32,511 bases of DNA, from positions 1-32,511 of the forward strand of contig JADGOT010000081.1 of assembly GCA_017882805.1 (NCBI GenBank), written 5' to 3'. Under the pieces are notes generated by a model that saw only the letters and a program-made list of their open reading frames with translations, searched no databases and was not told where the DNA came from. The DNA comes from Glaciihabitans sp. Lineage in GTDB: Bacteria > Actinomycetota > Actinomycetes > Actinomycetales > Microbacteriaceae. The translations under genes and the position numbers were made by a program. Positions 24,098-31,858 of the stretch are shown piece after piece. How positions within the stretch are numbered: position 1 is the stretch's first letter; each line of letters starts with the position of its first letter.

Positions 24098-25522
24098 TTA
24101 CTCGCCTGCGAGGGTGACCTCGCGGATGGGCGTGTTCTTGTCTTGTACGAGGAACAGCGACAGGATGCCTGCGATCACGGCGAGCCCGATGAGTCCGCCG
24201 CCGACCCAGTGGAAGCGGTCGACCGTCTGGGTCAGCGTGAGCCCCGCAGCGCCGACGATCGAGCCAAGGATGCTTACGCCGATCGAACCTCCGAGGCGCT
24301 GGGTGATGTTGAACAGGGTGTTGCCATCCGGCAGTTCGCTTTCGGGCAGCGGCGCCAGCATCGCAACCAGAAGCGGCGCCGTCACGAAGCCAATCGCAAT
24401 CGCCCGTCCGGACAGGATGAGCGCCGTCACCCACAGCGGCGTGTCCCGCTCGAGGAACAGCAGGAAAACACTTGACACCGCGAGGATCGCGAAGCCGAGG
24501 ATCACCATGACCTTGAGCGGAATGCGCCCCGTGAGCTTTTGCCCGACAAACGTACCGATGCCCATGATGATGCCCTGCGGCAGCAGTGCGATCCCGGTCG
24601 CGAGAGCGCTGTGCCCCTGCACCGACTGAGTGAAAATCGGTAGCAGGAAGACGGTGCCGAACGTCACGACCGAGCACAGTACCTGCAGCACGAGGGCGAT
24701 CGCCGAGTTGCGGTGCCGAACCATCCCGAGATTGACGGCGGGATGCGCACTCCGAAGCGCCCAGAACGTGTAGACCACCAGAAGCACCAGTCCGCCGGCA
24801 AGCGGCCCCCAGCAGATCGGCTTGTCCCAGCCCTGGGTCGTCCCCTGGGTTGCTCCGTACAGCGCCGCAGTGAGTCCGATCCCCAGCAACAGGAATCCGA
24901 TCGGATCGAACTTCGTCGCGGGATTCGGCCCGGGTGCGATATGCCGTGGCACTCGCAGCATTAGCAGTAGCCCGACAATGCCAATGGGCACGTTGATGAG
25001 GAAGATCCAGCGCCAGTGGGTGACGTCATTGCCGCTCAGGATGAGCCCGCCGACCGTGGGGCCGAGCGCGGGAGCGAGGAAAAGAGTCAGCGCCGCCGAG
25101 ACGGGGATCTTGCCGCCACCGATTCCGCTCTTGCCGAGCAGGATGCTAATCGCCAGCGGAACCAGCGGTGCGCCAACGAACCCCTGGACCGCCCGGAATC
25201 CGATGAGCCAGCCCACATCCCCGGCAAAAGCGCACGCGGCCGATGCCAACACAAACAGAATCATGCTCACCGTGTAAACCCGCAGAACACCGAACCTCTT
25301 CGCAAGGTATGCGGTCGCGGCAAGCGAGACGCCCAGCGCGAGCAGATACCCGCTGACAACCCACTGAATGCTCGACAGGTCGGTGACCTTCAGGTCTCGT
25401 GCGATCGAGGGTACCGCCACGTTGACGATGCTCGAGTCGATCATGCTCAGCAACGGGCCAACGAGCAGTGCGTAACGGGCTATTGCGCCGAGCGGCGCAT
25501 CCTCGACGACCATGACATCCAT
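24098..25522 (-). CDS. DHA2-family MFS drug exporter (EmrB/QacA type)
   Basis: A 474-residue 14-helix proton-coupled multidrug exporter. Helix 1 has LLVGPLLSMIDSSIVNVAVPSIARDL (the DHA2 motif D1), loop 2-3 has AYLAKRFGVLRVY (motif A), and helix 5 has ALGPTVGGLIL (motif C, the antiporter signature). The sequence ends with a short cytoplasmic tail. The ATG at 25522 has AGGA 7 nt upstream; a second ATG three codons on is possible. No regulator adjoins it and the substrate is unknown. It is divergent from the pentapeptide-repeat gene (72-bp gap). Confidence 0.92.
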   Translation of the reverse strand: MDVMVVEDAPLGAIARYALLVGPLLSMIDSSIVNVAVPSIARDLKVTDLSSIQWVVSGYLLALGVSLAATAYLAKRFGVLRVYTVSMILFVLASAACAFAGDVGWLIGFRAVQGFVGAPLVPLAISILLGKSGIGGGKIPVSAALTLFLAPALGPTVGGLILSGNDVTHWRWIFLINVPIGIVGLLLMLRVPRHIAPGPNPATKFDPIGFLLLGIGLTAALYGATQGTTQGWDKPICWGPLAGGLVLLVVYTFWALRSAHPAVNLGMVRHRNSAIALVLQVLCSVVTFGTVFLLPIFTQSVQGHSALATGIALLPQGIIMGIGTFVGQKLTGRIPLKVMVILGFAILAVSSVFLLFLERDTPLWVTALILSGRAIAIGFVTAPLLVAMLAPLPESELPDGNTLFNITQRLGGSIGVSILGSIVGAAGLTLTQTVDRFHWVGGGLIGLAVIAGILSLFLVQDKNTPIREVTLAGE

Positions 25523-25594
25523 TCTGTCCTAGGCCACGGGGGCATCTCGCCACGCCTATTTGACTCTCGACTGCTGCCGGGAGACGCTGAGCGT

Positions 25595-26254
25595 GTGGCC
25601 AAACACAATTCCTCACCGGCACCGCGGATCAGCCTCAACGCGCCGGTCGGCCTCACTGAGGGCGACGTGCAGACCCTGGAGCCGCACGAGAGCCGCGAGG
25701 GCGAGCGATTCGACGGGGGTGATCTCACCGACGTTGACCTGAGCGGCGCCGCCTTTCTCGAGTGTGACCTCGATGGCGTGACCTTGACCGACACCGGGCT
25801 TCGAGGTGCTCGGTTCGTTGACAGCCAGATCACATCCCCGTTTGCCACCTCCCTTGTCGCTGCACGATCGATCTGGCGTCGCGTTCGCGTGGAGAACGCC
25901 CGCTGGGGGTCCGCGGAACTGTTCGACGCCGAGTTCGAGTCCGTCATCCTGTCCGGTGGCAAGATCGACTTTCTGAACTTCCGTGGTGCGAAACTTACCG
26001 ATGTTCTGATTGAGAATGCGCAGATCACCGAGCTCGATCTGGCGAGTTTCATCGGCACGCGCGTCGCGATCCGCAACTGCCGCATCGACACGATCGACTT
26101 CACCCGGGCAACCTGCCTCGACGTCGACCTGCGCGAGACGACGTTCGTAAGGGTGCTCGGCATCCAGGGCATGCGGGGCACCATCCTGGGTCAGGAACAG
26201 CTCGCCGACTTCGCGCCGATCATGGCCAGTCAGCTGGGCATCCGCGTCGAATAG
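25595..26254 (+). CDS. Pentapeptide-repeat protein
   Basis: A 219-residue protein built of five-residue repeats (A(D/N)LXX type): GGDLTDVDLSGAAFLECDLDGVTL, TGLRGARFVDSQI, and NFRGAKLTDVLIENAQITELDLASF, giving a right-handed beta-helix. Such proteins may mimic DNA and protect gyrase from quinolones, but most have no known role; nothing here proves gyrase binding. Start is GTG at 25595 with GGGAGA about 10 nt upstream; the longer in-frame reading upstream lies opposite the exporter gene and is not real. Its stop is only 8 bp from that of the convergent CtaG-like gene. Confidence 0.85.
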   Translation: MAKHNSSPAPRISLNAPVGLTEGDVQTLEPHESREGERFDGGDLTDVDLSGAAFLECDLDGVTLTDTGLRGARFVDSQITSPFATSLVAARSIWRRVRVENARWGSAELFDAEFESVILSGGKIDFLNFRGAKLTDVLIENAQITELDLASFIGTRVAIRNCRIDTIDFTRATCLDVDLRETTFVRVLGIQGMRGTILGQEQLADFAPIMASQLGIRVE

Positions 26255-26262
26255 CCGGAACT

Positions 26263-27102
26263 CTAGTTGCGGCGCTGCCTCAGGTGTTCCTGGGTGAGCG
26301 CATCCATCTCGGCGTCACTCAGGTCGTCGTAGGACTTCGCTTCCTTTCGATCGACCCGCGACCAGCGCACAAACAGGATGATCAGCACGGGCACGTCCGC
26401 GAGCTCCGCAATGAACCAGAGCAGGTCGCCGGATAGCTGCTGGTCCCGCAGCGGATTCGGATACCAGGCCGGACGCGCGCCCGCGACAGTTCCGAGTCCG
26501 TCGAGCACGGTGCCGCTGAGACGAATCAGGATGCCCGGGATCGCGTCGATGATGAGCGCAACGAAGGCCAGCAGAAACTCGACGGTCACGAAGAAAGCCG
26601 TGCGTCGCGTCGAGTATTCGATCAACGGCAGCACCAGGAGCAGCCCGATCAGGGGTATCAGAACCGTCACTCCGGCCTGACCGACGGCGCTCAATCGAAG
26701 CGCTCCCGCAAGCGGCGTGAGGAACACGGCGAAAATCAGCACTGTCACGAACGGCTCGACTACGGCGTTGCCGAGAAACTTGATCACGCGGGATGACAGG
26801 AAGGCGTCGAGCCGCGCGACCCCGCCTTGCCCCAGCGCCCTGCGGGCCAGCATGACCGGGCGACCGAGCGCGAGCAGCGCCGGCGACACAAAGAGCAGCA
26901 GCGCCGTGCGAGTACTGAATGCCCAGCGCAGGTCGGAGCTGTGGACCCCAAGGAAGCCGAGGGTGACGACCAGGAACGACCCGATTCCGAGGAGGTAGAA
27001 AGCCGCGATCAACCAGGCCGACCAGCGTTCACCCTTTTTGCGAACGACAACGACGCCCGCGCCGTACACGACCGCGAGCAGAACGGCGACGACGCAGGCC
27101 AC
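26263..27102 (-). CDS. CtaG-like (caa3-type oxidase assembly family) membrane protein
   Basis: A membrane protein of at least 279 residues with about seven helices and an acidic, charged C-terminus. RWSAWLIAAFYLLGIGSFLVV and LLLFVSPALLALGRPVML match the caa3_CtaG family, whose members help copper delivery to cytochrome oxidase. The family copper motif HMxxH before that Pro is absent (STRTALLLF here). The first standard start is GTG at 27102, but family-like sequence continues upstream in frame (PVILGTWFLDPVACVV) to a stop at 27165, without any ATG, GTG or TTG. ACG at 27147, with AAGGA 6 nt upstream, could be a rare start. The N-terminal boundary is therefore uncertain. Confidence 0.75.
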   Translation of the reverse strand: MACVVAVLLAVVYGAGVVVVRKKGERWSAWLIAAFYLLGIGSFLVVTLGFLGVHSSDLRWAFSTRTALLLFVSPALLALGRPVMLARRALGQGGVARLDAFLSSRVIKFLGNAVVEPFVTVLIFAVFLTPLAGALRLSAVGQAGVTVLIPLIGLLLVLPLIEYSTRRTAFFVTVEFLLAFVALIIDAIPGILIRLSGTVLDGLGTVAGARPAWYPNPLRDQQLSGDLLWFIAELADVPVLIILFVRWSRVDRKEAKSYDDLSDAEMDALTQEHLRQRRN

Positions 27103-27178
27103 CGGGTCAAGAAACCAGGTGCCGAGAATGACCGGAATCGATGGCGTTGGGGATCCTTCGTTCTAATTGCTAGCGATG

Positions 27179-28099
27179 TTACCTTCGCAGCCTGCTGCCG
27201 GACTCCGGGCGGGGCGGCAGCGGGAGGCCGAGACGGTCGCCGCTGACCCGCGTGAGAACGGATGACCAGGTGCGGAACGGCCGCCAGCCATCCATGATCG
27301 AGGCAATCTGATCCGGGGTAGCCTCGGCGCCCAGTCCGTAGAAGTGAGCGAGGTACGTCGGGAGCCGCGGTTCGACGCCCGTCATGGCGTCCACCGAGCC
27401 GGTTCCGCGAAGCAGGATGAGCGTGCCGTAGGTCGGGCCGATGCCGGGCAGCTTCATCAGGCGCTCCATGCCTTCCTCGGTCGGAACGCTGAGCAGCAGG
27501 TCAGCGTCGAGCTGACCATCGAGCGCGGCTCGGGCGACCGAGTGCAGTCGTTCGATCTTGACCGCTTCGAGACCCTGGACGTATTGCAGCTCGAGCAGCC
27601 GCTCCGGGGTGGGAAACGCAAACAGCCGGTGCGGACCCTCACCGTAAACACGACCGAGTTGTTCGGCAATCCGATTGCGCACGACGGTGCCCTGGGCACG
27701 CTGGCGACGCGCGCTAATGATCGACCACGCCGCAGCCTCGTACGGCGAGTGAAAGGAGACCGGGCGGAGCCCTAGATGCTCGCGCTGCATTGCGCCGAGA
27801 ACCGGGTCTGTCTCGCCGATCGCGGCCCACGCGGTGCCGCTCGCGTTGAGCGAGAGGATGCGACGAACCTGCTTCAGTACCACCTCGGTGTCGGCGTCGC
27901 TCTCGATGTCGCCGGTCAGATCGCCGTTGTCGTGCTGGTTGAGCGAGACGAATGCGTGGTTCCGGAAATCGTCTGCTACGAATGCAAGCTTCATCTGTGC
28001 ATCGGCGTAGGTGGGTCGACCGGTGTTGGGGCCGAAGCCGAAGTGGGACGCCGCCTCGAGTGAGAACGGGCCATCTGGGGTGATGGTGAACTGGGTCAT
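27179..28099 (-). CDS. AlkA-like DNA-3-methyladenine glycosylase-family protein
   Basis: A 306-residue HhH-GPD protein. The helix-hairpin-helix is at about 213-226 (MKLPGIGPTYGTLILLRG); N-terminal residues 1-100 form an AlkA-like beta domain. Aligned by hand with E. coli AlkA, the catalytic Asp238 position is Glu243 (GVEPRL) and the Trp218 position is Thr223, so enzyme activity or substrate may differ. Members of this family remove alkylated bases from DNA. The ATG has GGAAGGAAG upstream and overlaps the MarR stop (ATGA), so they form one operon. A 76-bp gap separates it from the CtaG-like gene's standard start. Confidence 0.83.
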   Translation of the reverse strand: MTQFTITPDGPFSLEAASHFGFGPNTGRPTYADAQMKLAFVADDFRNHAFVSLNQHDNGDLTGDIESDADTEVVLKQVRRILSLNASGTAWAAIGETDPVLGAMQREHLGLRPVSFHSPYEAAAWSIISARRQRAQGTVVRNRIAEQLGRVYGEGPHRLFAFPTPERLLELQYVQGLEAVKIERLHSVARAALDGQLDADLLLSVPTEEGMERLMKLPGIGPTYGTLILLRGTGSVDAMTGVEPRLPTYLAHFYGLGAEATPDQIASIMDGWRPFRTWSSVLTRVSGDRLGLPLPPRPESGSRLRR

Positions 28100-28545
28100 G
28101 ATCTTCCTTCCGATTCTGTGCTGAGGATTTCGAGGGTTCGGCCGAGATCGGCCAATTGCGAGGCGGAGGCGGCCGAGAAGTAGATGTCGTTGAGTCGACG
28201 GGCCTCTGCGGATGCGGCGCGCGCGAGTTCCAGCCCTTCAGGGGTGAGTGCGACCGCCCGCGCGCGTGAGTCGCTTGGGTGCACAGTGCGCTGCAGGATG
28301 TCGCGACGCTCGAGCCCGCGAACGATCTGCGAGGCAGTGTTGGCATCCATGCCCAGACGTGTTGCAACTTCGGCTTGGCGCAGCGCCGGCCATTCGTGTC
28401 TGGCCTGCCGATACAGCGCCATCACGACGAGAAACTGCGGCACCGTAAGCGAGTGTGGCTTCAGGGCCGCGGTCGCCTCGGTGCGCCAGGTCTGCGCTGC
28501 GTGCAGCAGCAGATAGCCAAAGCCACCGCCGGCTGATTCCGCCAT
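28096..28545 (-). CDS. MarR-family transcriptional regulator
   Basis: A 149-residue winged-helix regulator: residues 10-40 form the first helices (FGYLLLHAAQTWRTEA), the recognition region is LRQAEVATRLGMDANTASQIVRGLERRDILQRTVHPSDSRARAVALTPEG (about 57-105), with the wing HPSDSRAR typical of MarR. The ATG at 28545 has GAGGGGAG about 7 nt upstream; longer in-frame starts cross the facing promoter. It is co-translated with the DNA glycosylase and divergent from the aldehyde dehydrogenase. A 14-bp perfect palindrome at 28571-28584 lies 26 bp before its start and is the likely operator. Confidence 0.92.
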   Translation of the reverse strand: MAESAGGGFGYLLLHAAQTWRTEATAALKPHSLTVPQFLVVMALYRQARHEWPALRQAEVATRLGMDANTASQIVRGLERRDILQRTVHPSDSRARAVALTPEGLELARAASAEARRLNDIYFSAASASQLADLGRTLEILSTESEGRS

Positions 28546-28570
28546 CGTGCTCCCCTCAAGGTCTGAATTA

Positions 28571-28584
28571 GTACGTATACGTAC
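28571..28584. promoter_or_regulatory. MarR operator candidate, GTACGTATACGTAC
   Basis: A perfect 14-bp palindrome GTACGTATACGTAC between the divergent marR and aldehyde dehydrogenase genes. TATAAA at 28587-28592 on the plus strand is a candidate -10 next to it, so a bound MarR dimer could block both directions. It is AT-rich relative to the flanks. Confidence 0.7.
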
Positions 28585-28672
28585 CTTATAAACAGCCACC
28601 GACATTTCTTCGACCTGCACAGCGAGCGAGCAGTGTTTTGGGCGAGAATGAAGCACGATCAAAGGAGATCCC

Positions 28673-30433
28673 ATGACTCTCACCTCTTCCGCCGCACCGT
28701 CCGCGACAGCGCGTGGTGCGGATGCCACACTCGAGGCGGCCGCGAAGAAGCAACTCGACGCGACCATCGTTCGCCTCGCCGGAAACGAGAAGAGCTATGG
28801 CGCCCTCTCTGTCGCCGACCGCGCAAAGTTGGTCGATCGCGTGCACGCGACGGTGGCCGATGCCGCCGCGGATTGGGTGGATGCCGCGTCCCGCATCAAA
28901 CGCCTCGACGCGGACTCGCCCTACGTGGGCGAGGAGTGGATCTCGGGCCCGTACGCAGTTCTCGCCTCGCTTGCAGTACTGAGCGGTGCGCTCAAGGCCA
29001 TCAGCGCGGGCGCGAGTCCGCTGGCGCACAGCAAGTTCGGTCACGCCCCCGGAAACCGCGTGAGTATTACGGTTCTTCCGGGCTCGGTGAAGGAGTCCAT
29101 CCTCTTCAACGGCTTCCGCTCCGAGGTCTGGATGCCGCCGGGAGTGAGCGCCGAAACGGCAAGGGCCAAGGCCGGGCTTGGCGAACTCACCCCCACCAAA
29201 ACCGATGGCGTCGGCCTCGTGCTCGGCGCGGGCAACATCACGTCAATCCCGCCTCTCGATGTGCTCTACGAACTCTTCGCCAACAACCGGATCTCGTTGC
29301 TCAAGCTCAACCCCGTGCTCGCGGATATGGAACCTGCGTACCGCGCAGCCCTCGCACCGTTGATCGAGGCTGGCTACCTCGAGATTGTCCAGGGTGGCGG
29401 CGAGGTCGGGAGCTACCTCGCGCACCACCCGGGGATTTCGCATGTCCACATCACGGGCAGCTCGGCCACCCACGATGTCGTGGTCTGGGGCCCGGGTCAG
29501 GCTGGCCGCGATCGAAAGAAGGCGGGTACGCCGCTACTTGCCAAACCCATCACCAGCGAGCTGGGAGGCGTCTCACCCATCATCATCGTTCCGGGCAAGT
29601 GGTCGAAGGCCGACCTGACGTTCCAGGCCGAGCACGTCGCAACCCAGCGCCTACACAACGGCGGCTACAACTGCATCGCCGGACAGATCGTCGTGCTCTC
29701 GAGCGACTGGGACCAAAAGGATGCCTTCGTGGCGGAAATCCGGGCTGCTCTCGACCGCGCTCCCGTGCGCGAACCGTGGTACCCGGGAAGCGATGACCGG
29801 GTGAACGCGGCGGCGAAGGCGCACCCGAGCGCAAAGCGTCACGCGAGCGACACGCGACTATTGGTCGAAATCTCCGCGGAAGACGACGCATCCACAATCC
29901 AGAACACCGAGTACTTCTCGCCCGTCCTCGGAGTCGTCGAGGTCGCCGGCACGGGGATCGAGTTTTTCGCGAAGGCGGTAGAGACGGTCAACGCCGACTT
30001 CCTTGGAACCCTGGGTGCCAACGTTCTCATCGATCCGGCGACGCGCAAGAAGCTCGGAGCTGCATTCATGGATCAGATCGCGAACCTGCGCTATGGCACC
30101 GTCGCCATCAATACCTGGACCGGATTCGGGTATCTCACTGCCGGTGCGCCATGGGGCGGATACCCGGGCGCGACGCTGACAGACGTGCAGAGCGGAATCG
30201 GCGTCGTGCACAATGCGCTTCTGATTGATTCGCCCGAGCGTGCGGTGGCCTACGGGCCGTTCCGACCGTTCCCGCGTTCGTTTGGCGGCGGCGAAGCGGC
30301 CCTCTTCCCGAAGCCACCGTGGTTCGTGACGGCCCGCTCGGCGCGCACCACGGGCAAGCGCCTGGTGAATTACGCGAAGAAGCCGTCGTGGCTTCGGATG
30401 CCCGCGGTCTTCGGTTCTGCCTTCCGGGCATAG
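28673..30433 (+). CDS. Aldehyde dehydrogenase-family protein
   Basis: A 586-residue oxidoreductase of the NAD(P)-dependent aldehyde dehydrogenase superfamily. Catalytic Cys is C334 in NGGYNCIAGQ and the general base is E296 in ELGGVSP; ITGSSATHDVV marks the cofactor-binding turn. It is larger than the usual 480-500 residues and has a long C-terminal extension with aromatic and Pro-rich patches (FGGGEAALFPKPPWF) of unknown role. The substrate is unknown. The ATG has an AAAGGAGAT site. It is divergent from marR, which probably controls it, and the downstream monooxygenase is in the same frame after the TAG stop. Confidence 0.88.
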   Translation: MTLTSSAAPSATARGADATLEAAAKKQLDATIVRLAGNEKSYGALSVADRAKLVDRVHATVADAAADWVDAASRIKRLDADSPYVGEEWISGPYAVLASLAVLSGALKAISAGASPLAHSKFGHAPGNRVSITVLPGSVKESILFNGFRSEVWMPPGVSAETARAKAGLGELTPTKTDGVGLVLGAGNITSIPPLDVLYELFANNRISLLKLNPVLADMEPAYRAALAPLIEAGYLEIVQGGGEVGSYLAHHPGISHVHITGSSATHDVVVWGPGQAGRDRKKAGTPLLAKPITSELGGVSPIIIVPGKWSKADLTFQAEHVATQRLHNGGYNCIAGQIVVLSSDWDQKDAFVAEIRAALDRAPVREPWYPGSDDRVNAAAKAHPSAKRHASDTRLLVEISAEDDASTIQNTEYFSPVLGVVEVAGTGIEFFAKAVETVNADFLGTLGANVLIDPATRKKLGAAFMDQIANLRYGTVAINTWTGFGYLTAGAPWGGYPGATLTDVQSGIGVVHNALLIDSPERAVAYGPFRPFPRSFGGGEAALFPKPPWFVTARSARTTGKRLVNYAKKPSWLRMPAVFGSAFRA

Positions 30434-30460
30434 CCCTGCCCGGCCAGTAGGCTGGCGCCC

Positions 30461-31840
30461 ATCGAAAAGCAACTGATTCTCGGCGCGTTCGAGGAATTTA
30501 CCCCCAGCTTCATCAGCAACGCGTGGCCGCACGAGCGCAGCAACCCCGCGGGCTTCGCCACGCTCGAATACTGGCAGGAGCTGGCGCGGGAGCTCGACTC
30601 CGCGGGGTTCGACTTCCTGTTCTTTGCCGACGCTCTCGCCTACCCGATGCACGAAGACACGATTCCGGATGTCGTGGTGCGCGAGGCCGTACAGTTCCCC
30701 GTGCATGATCCGCTCACGCTCGTCAGTGGCCTCGCGGCAACGGTCGACCGCCTCGGGTTCGTCGTCACCGCATCCACGACCGCCGAGCAGCCGTACCTGC
30801 TTGCTCGCCGTTTCGCGTCCCTTGACCACCTGACCAAGGGACGCATCGGCTGGAACGTGGTCACGTCCGACATGCAGACTGCTCTCGTCAAACTGCTGGG
30901 CGCTGGCGATGTCACCCCACATGACCGCCGGTATGACCGCGCCGAGGAATTCATTGATCTCACGCTGAAGCTGTGGGAGGGCGGCTGGTCGGACGATCCG
31001 TTCATCCTCGACAAGCAGTCTCGGGTCTTCACCGATCTCAGTAAGGTGCACCGCATCTCGCACGAGGGTGACTTCTATTCGCTGGATGGCTACTTTCCGG
31101 TCAGCCCGTCGCCGCAACGCACTCCGACCTTGTTTCAGGCGGGCGCATCCTCGCGCGGCGTGGAGTTCGCGTCGCGGATCGCCGAGTGCTTCTTCATTCA
31201 GGAGCGCGACCTCGACAAGGCGGCCAAACTCGTTGCCACAATCCGCGCGGAGGTCGAGAAGCGTGGACGAACTGGTGACACGGTGAAGATCATCAACAGC
31301 ATCTCGGTCGTCGTCGCTTCGACCGACGCTGAGGCCGCAGAACTTAGGGCGTCACTGACAGCGGCGCCCAGCCGCGACGCGATGGCCGCGCTTTTCCTCG
31401 GCTGGAGCGGAGTCAATCTGCTCGGGCTTGACCCGGACACGCTGCTCGACGATCTGAGCACAGAGATCGGCAAATCAACGCTCGCGATGTACCAAAACTC
31501 AGGGATGACAGTCGGTCAGGTGCTCGACGCCCTCGCAGAGACGCTGGGCGGCACAAAGGTCACAGGCACGCCGGCACAGGTCGCTGCCGAGATTGAGCGC
31601 ATCGCCGAAGTTACCGACGTCGACGGGTTCCTGATCGAGCACACCTTCGGGAGTCTTTCGACCTATCGGGAGTTCATTGACTCGGTCATGCCCATCCTGC
31701 GTGAGCACGGCGCGATCCCCGAGCATCCACGCTCGGGAACATTGCGCGAGATGCTCACCGGAGCCCCCACCGCGCGCCTCCGGCCGGAGCACCCGGGCTC
31801 GGCATTCCGGCCCGATAACCTAGGGCGAATTCGCGGATAG
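30461..31840 (+). CDS. NtaA/DszA-type flavin-dependent monooxygenase
   Basis: A bacterial luciferase-fold (LLM class) FMNH2-dependent monooxygenase of about 459 residues. Recognised parts: LGAFEEFTPSFISNAWPH (N-terminal strand), FDFLFFADALAYPMHED, TASTTAEQPYLLARRFASLDHLTKGRIGWNVVTS, RYDRAEEFIDL, HEGDFYSLDGYF, PTLFQAGASSRGVEFASRIAE. These are NtaA/SnaA/DszA family features. No ATG, GTG or TTG lies before 30647, which would lose 62 conserved residues. The ATC at 30461 (peptide IEKQLILGAF) or CTG at 30452 is the likely start. A reductase partner supplying FMNH2 is not in the window. The substrate is unknown. It follows the aldehyde dehydrogenase by 27 bp. Confidence 0.85.
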   Translation: MEKQLILGAFEEFTPSFISNAWPHERSNPAGFATLEYWQELARELDSAGFDFLFFADALAYPMHEDTIPDVVVREAVQFPVHDPLTLVSGLAATVDRLGFVVTASTTAEQPYLLARRFASLDHLTKGRIGWNVVTSDMQTALVKLLGAGDVTPHDRRYDRAEEFIDLTLKLWEGGWSDDPFILDKQSRVFTDLSKVHRISHEGDFYSLDGYFPVSPSPQRTPTLFQAGASSRGVEFASRIAECFFIQERDLDKAAKLVATIRAEVEKRGRTGDTVKIINSISVVVASTDAEAAELRASLTAAPSRDAMAALFLGWSGVNLLGLDPDTLLDDLSTEIGKSTLAMYQNSGMTVGQVLDALAETLGGTKVTGTPAQVAAEIERIAEVTDVDGFLIEHTFGSLSTYREFIDSVMPILREHGAIPEHPRSGTLREMLTGAPTARLRPEHPGSAFRPDNLGRIRG

Positions 31841-31846
31841 CGAGCC

Positions 31847-31852
31847 TAGGCT
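31847..31852 (+). promoter_or_regulatory. -10 element (TAGGCT) for leaderless esterase mRNA
   Basis: TAGGCT is followed by six bases and then the ATG at 31859, so the A of the start codon is the predicted first transcribed base. No ribosome site precedes this ATG. The same hexamer lies before the monooxygenase (30448-30453) and the polyprenyl synthase. Confidence 0.5.
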
Positions 31853-31858
31853 TTGAGC

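Noticed and set aside
25016-25594. Long N-terminal extension of the pentapeptide-repeat protein
   Set aside because: This part lies opposite the exporter gene, and a GTG with a good ribosome site at 25595 begins the repeat protein.
29858-31117. 419-codon minus-strand open frame
   Set aside because: Opposite the aldehyde dehydrogenase end and monooxygenase start; both are strongly supported on the other strand.
31825-31834. GCGAATTCGC palindrome as an operator for the esterase
   Set aside because: It lies within the last codons of the monooxygenase gene and a 10-bp palindrome there can be chance; no second copy was found.
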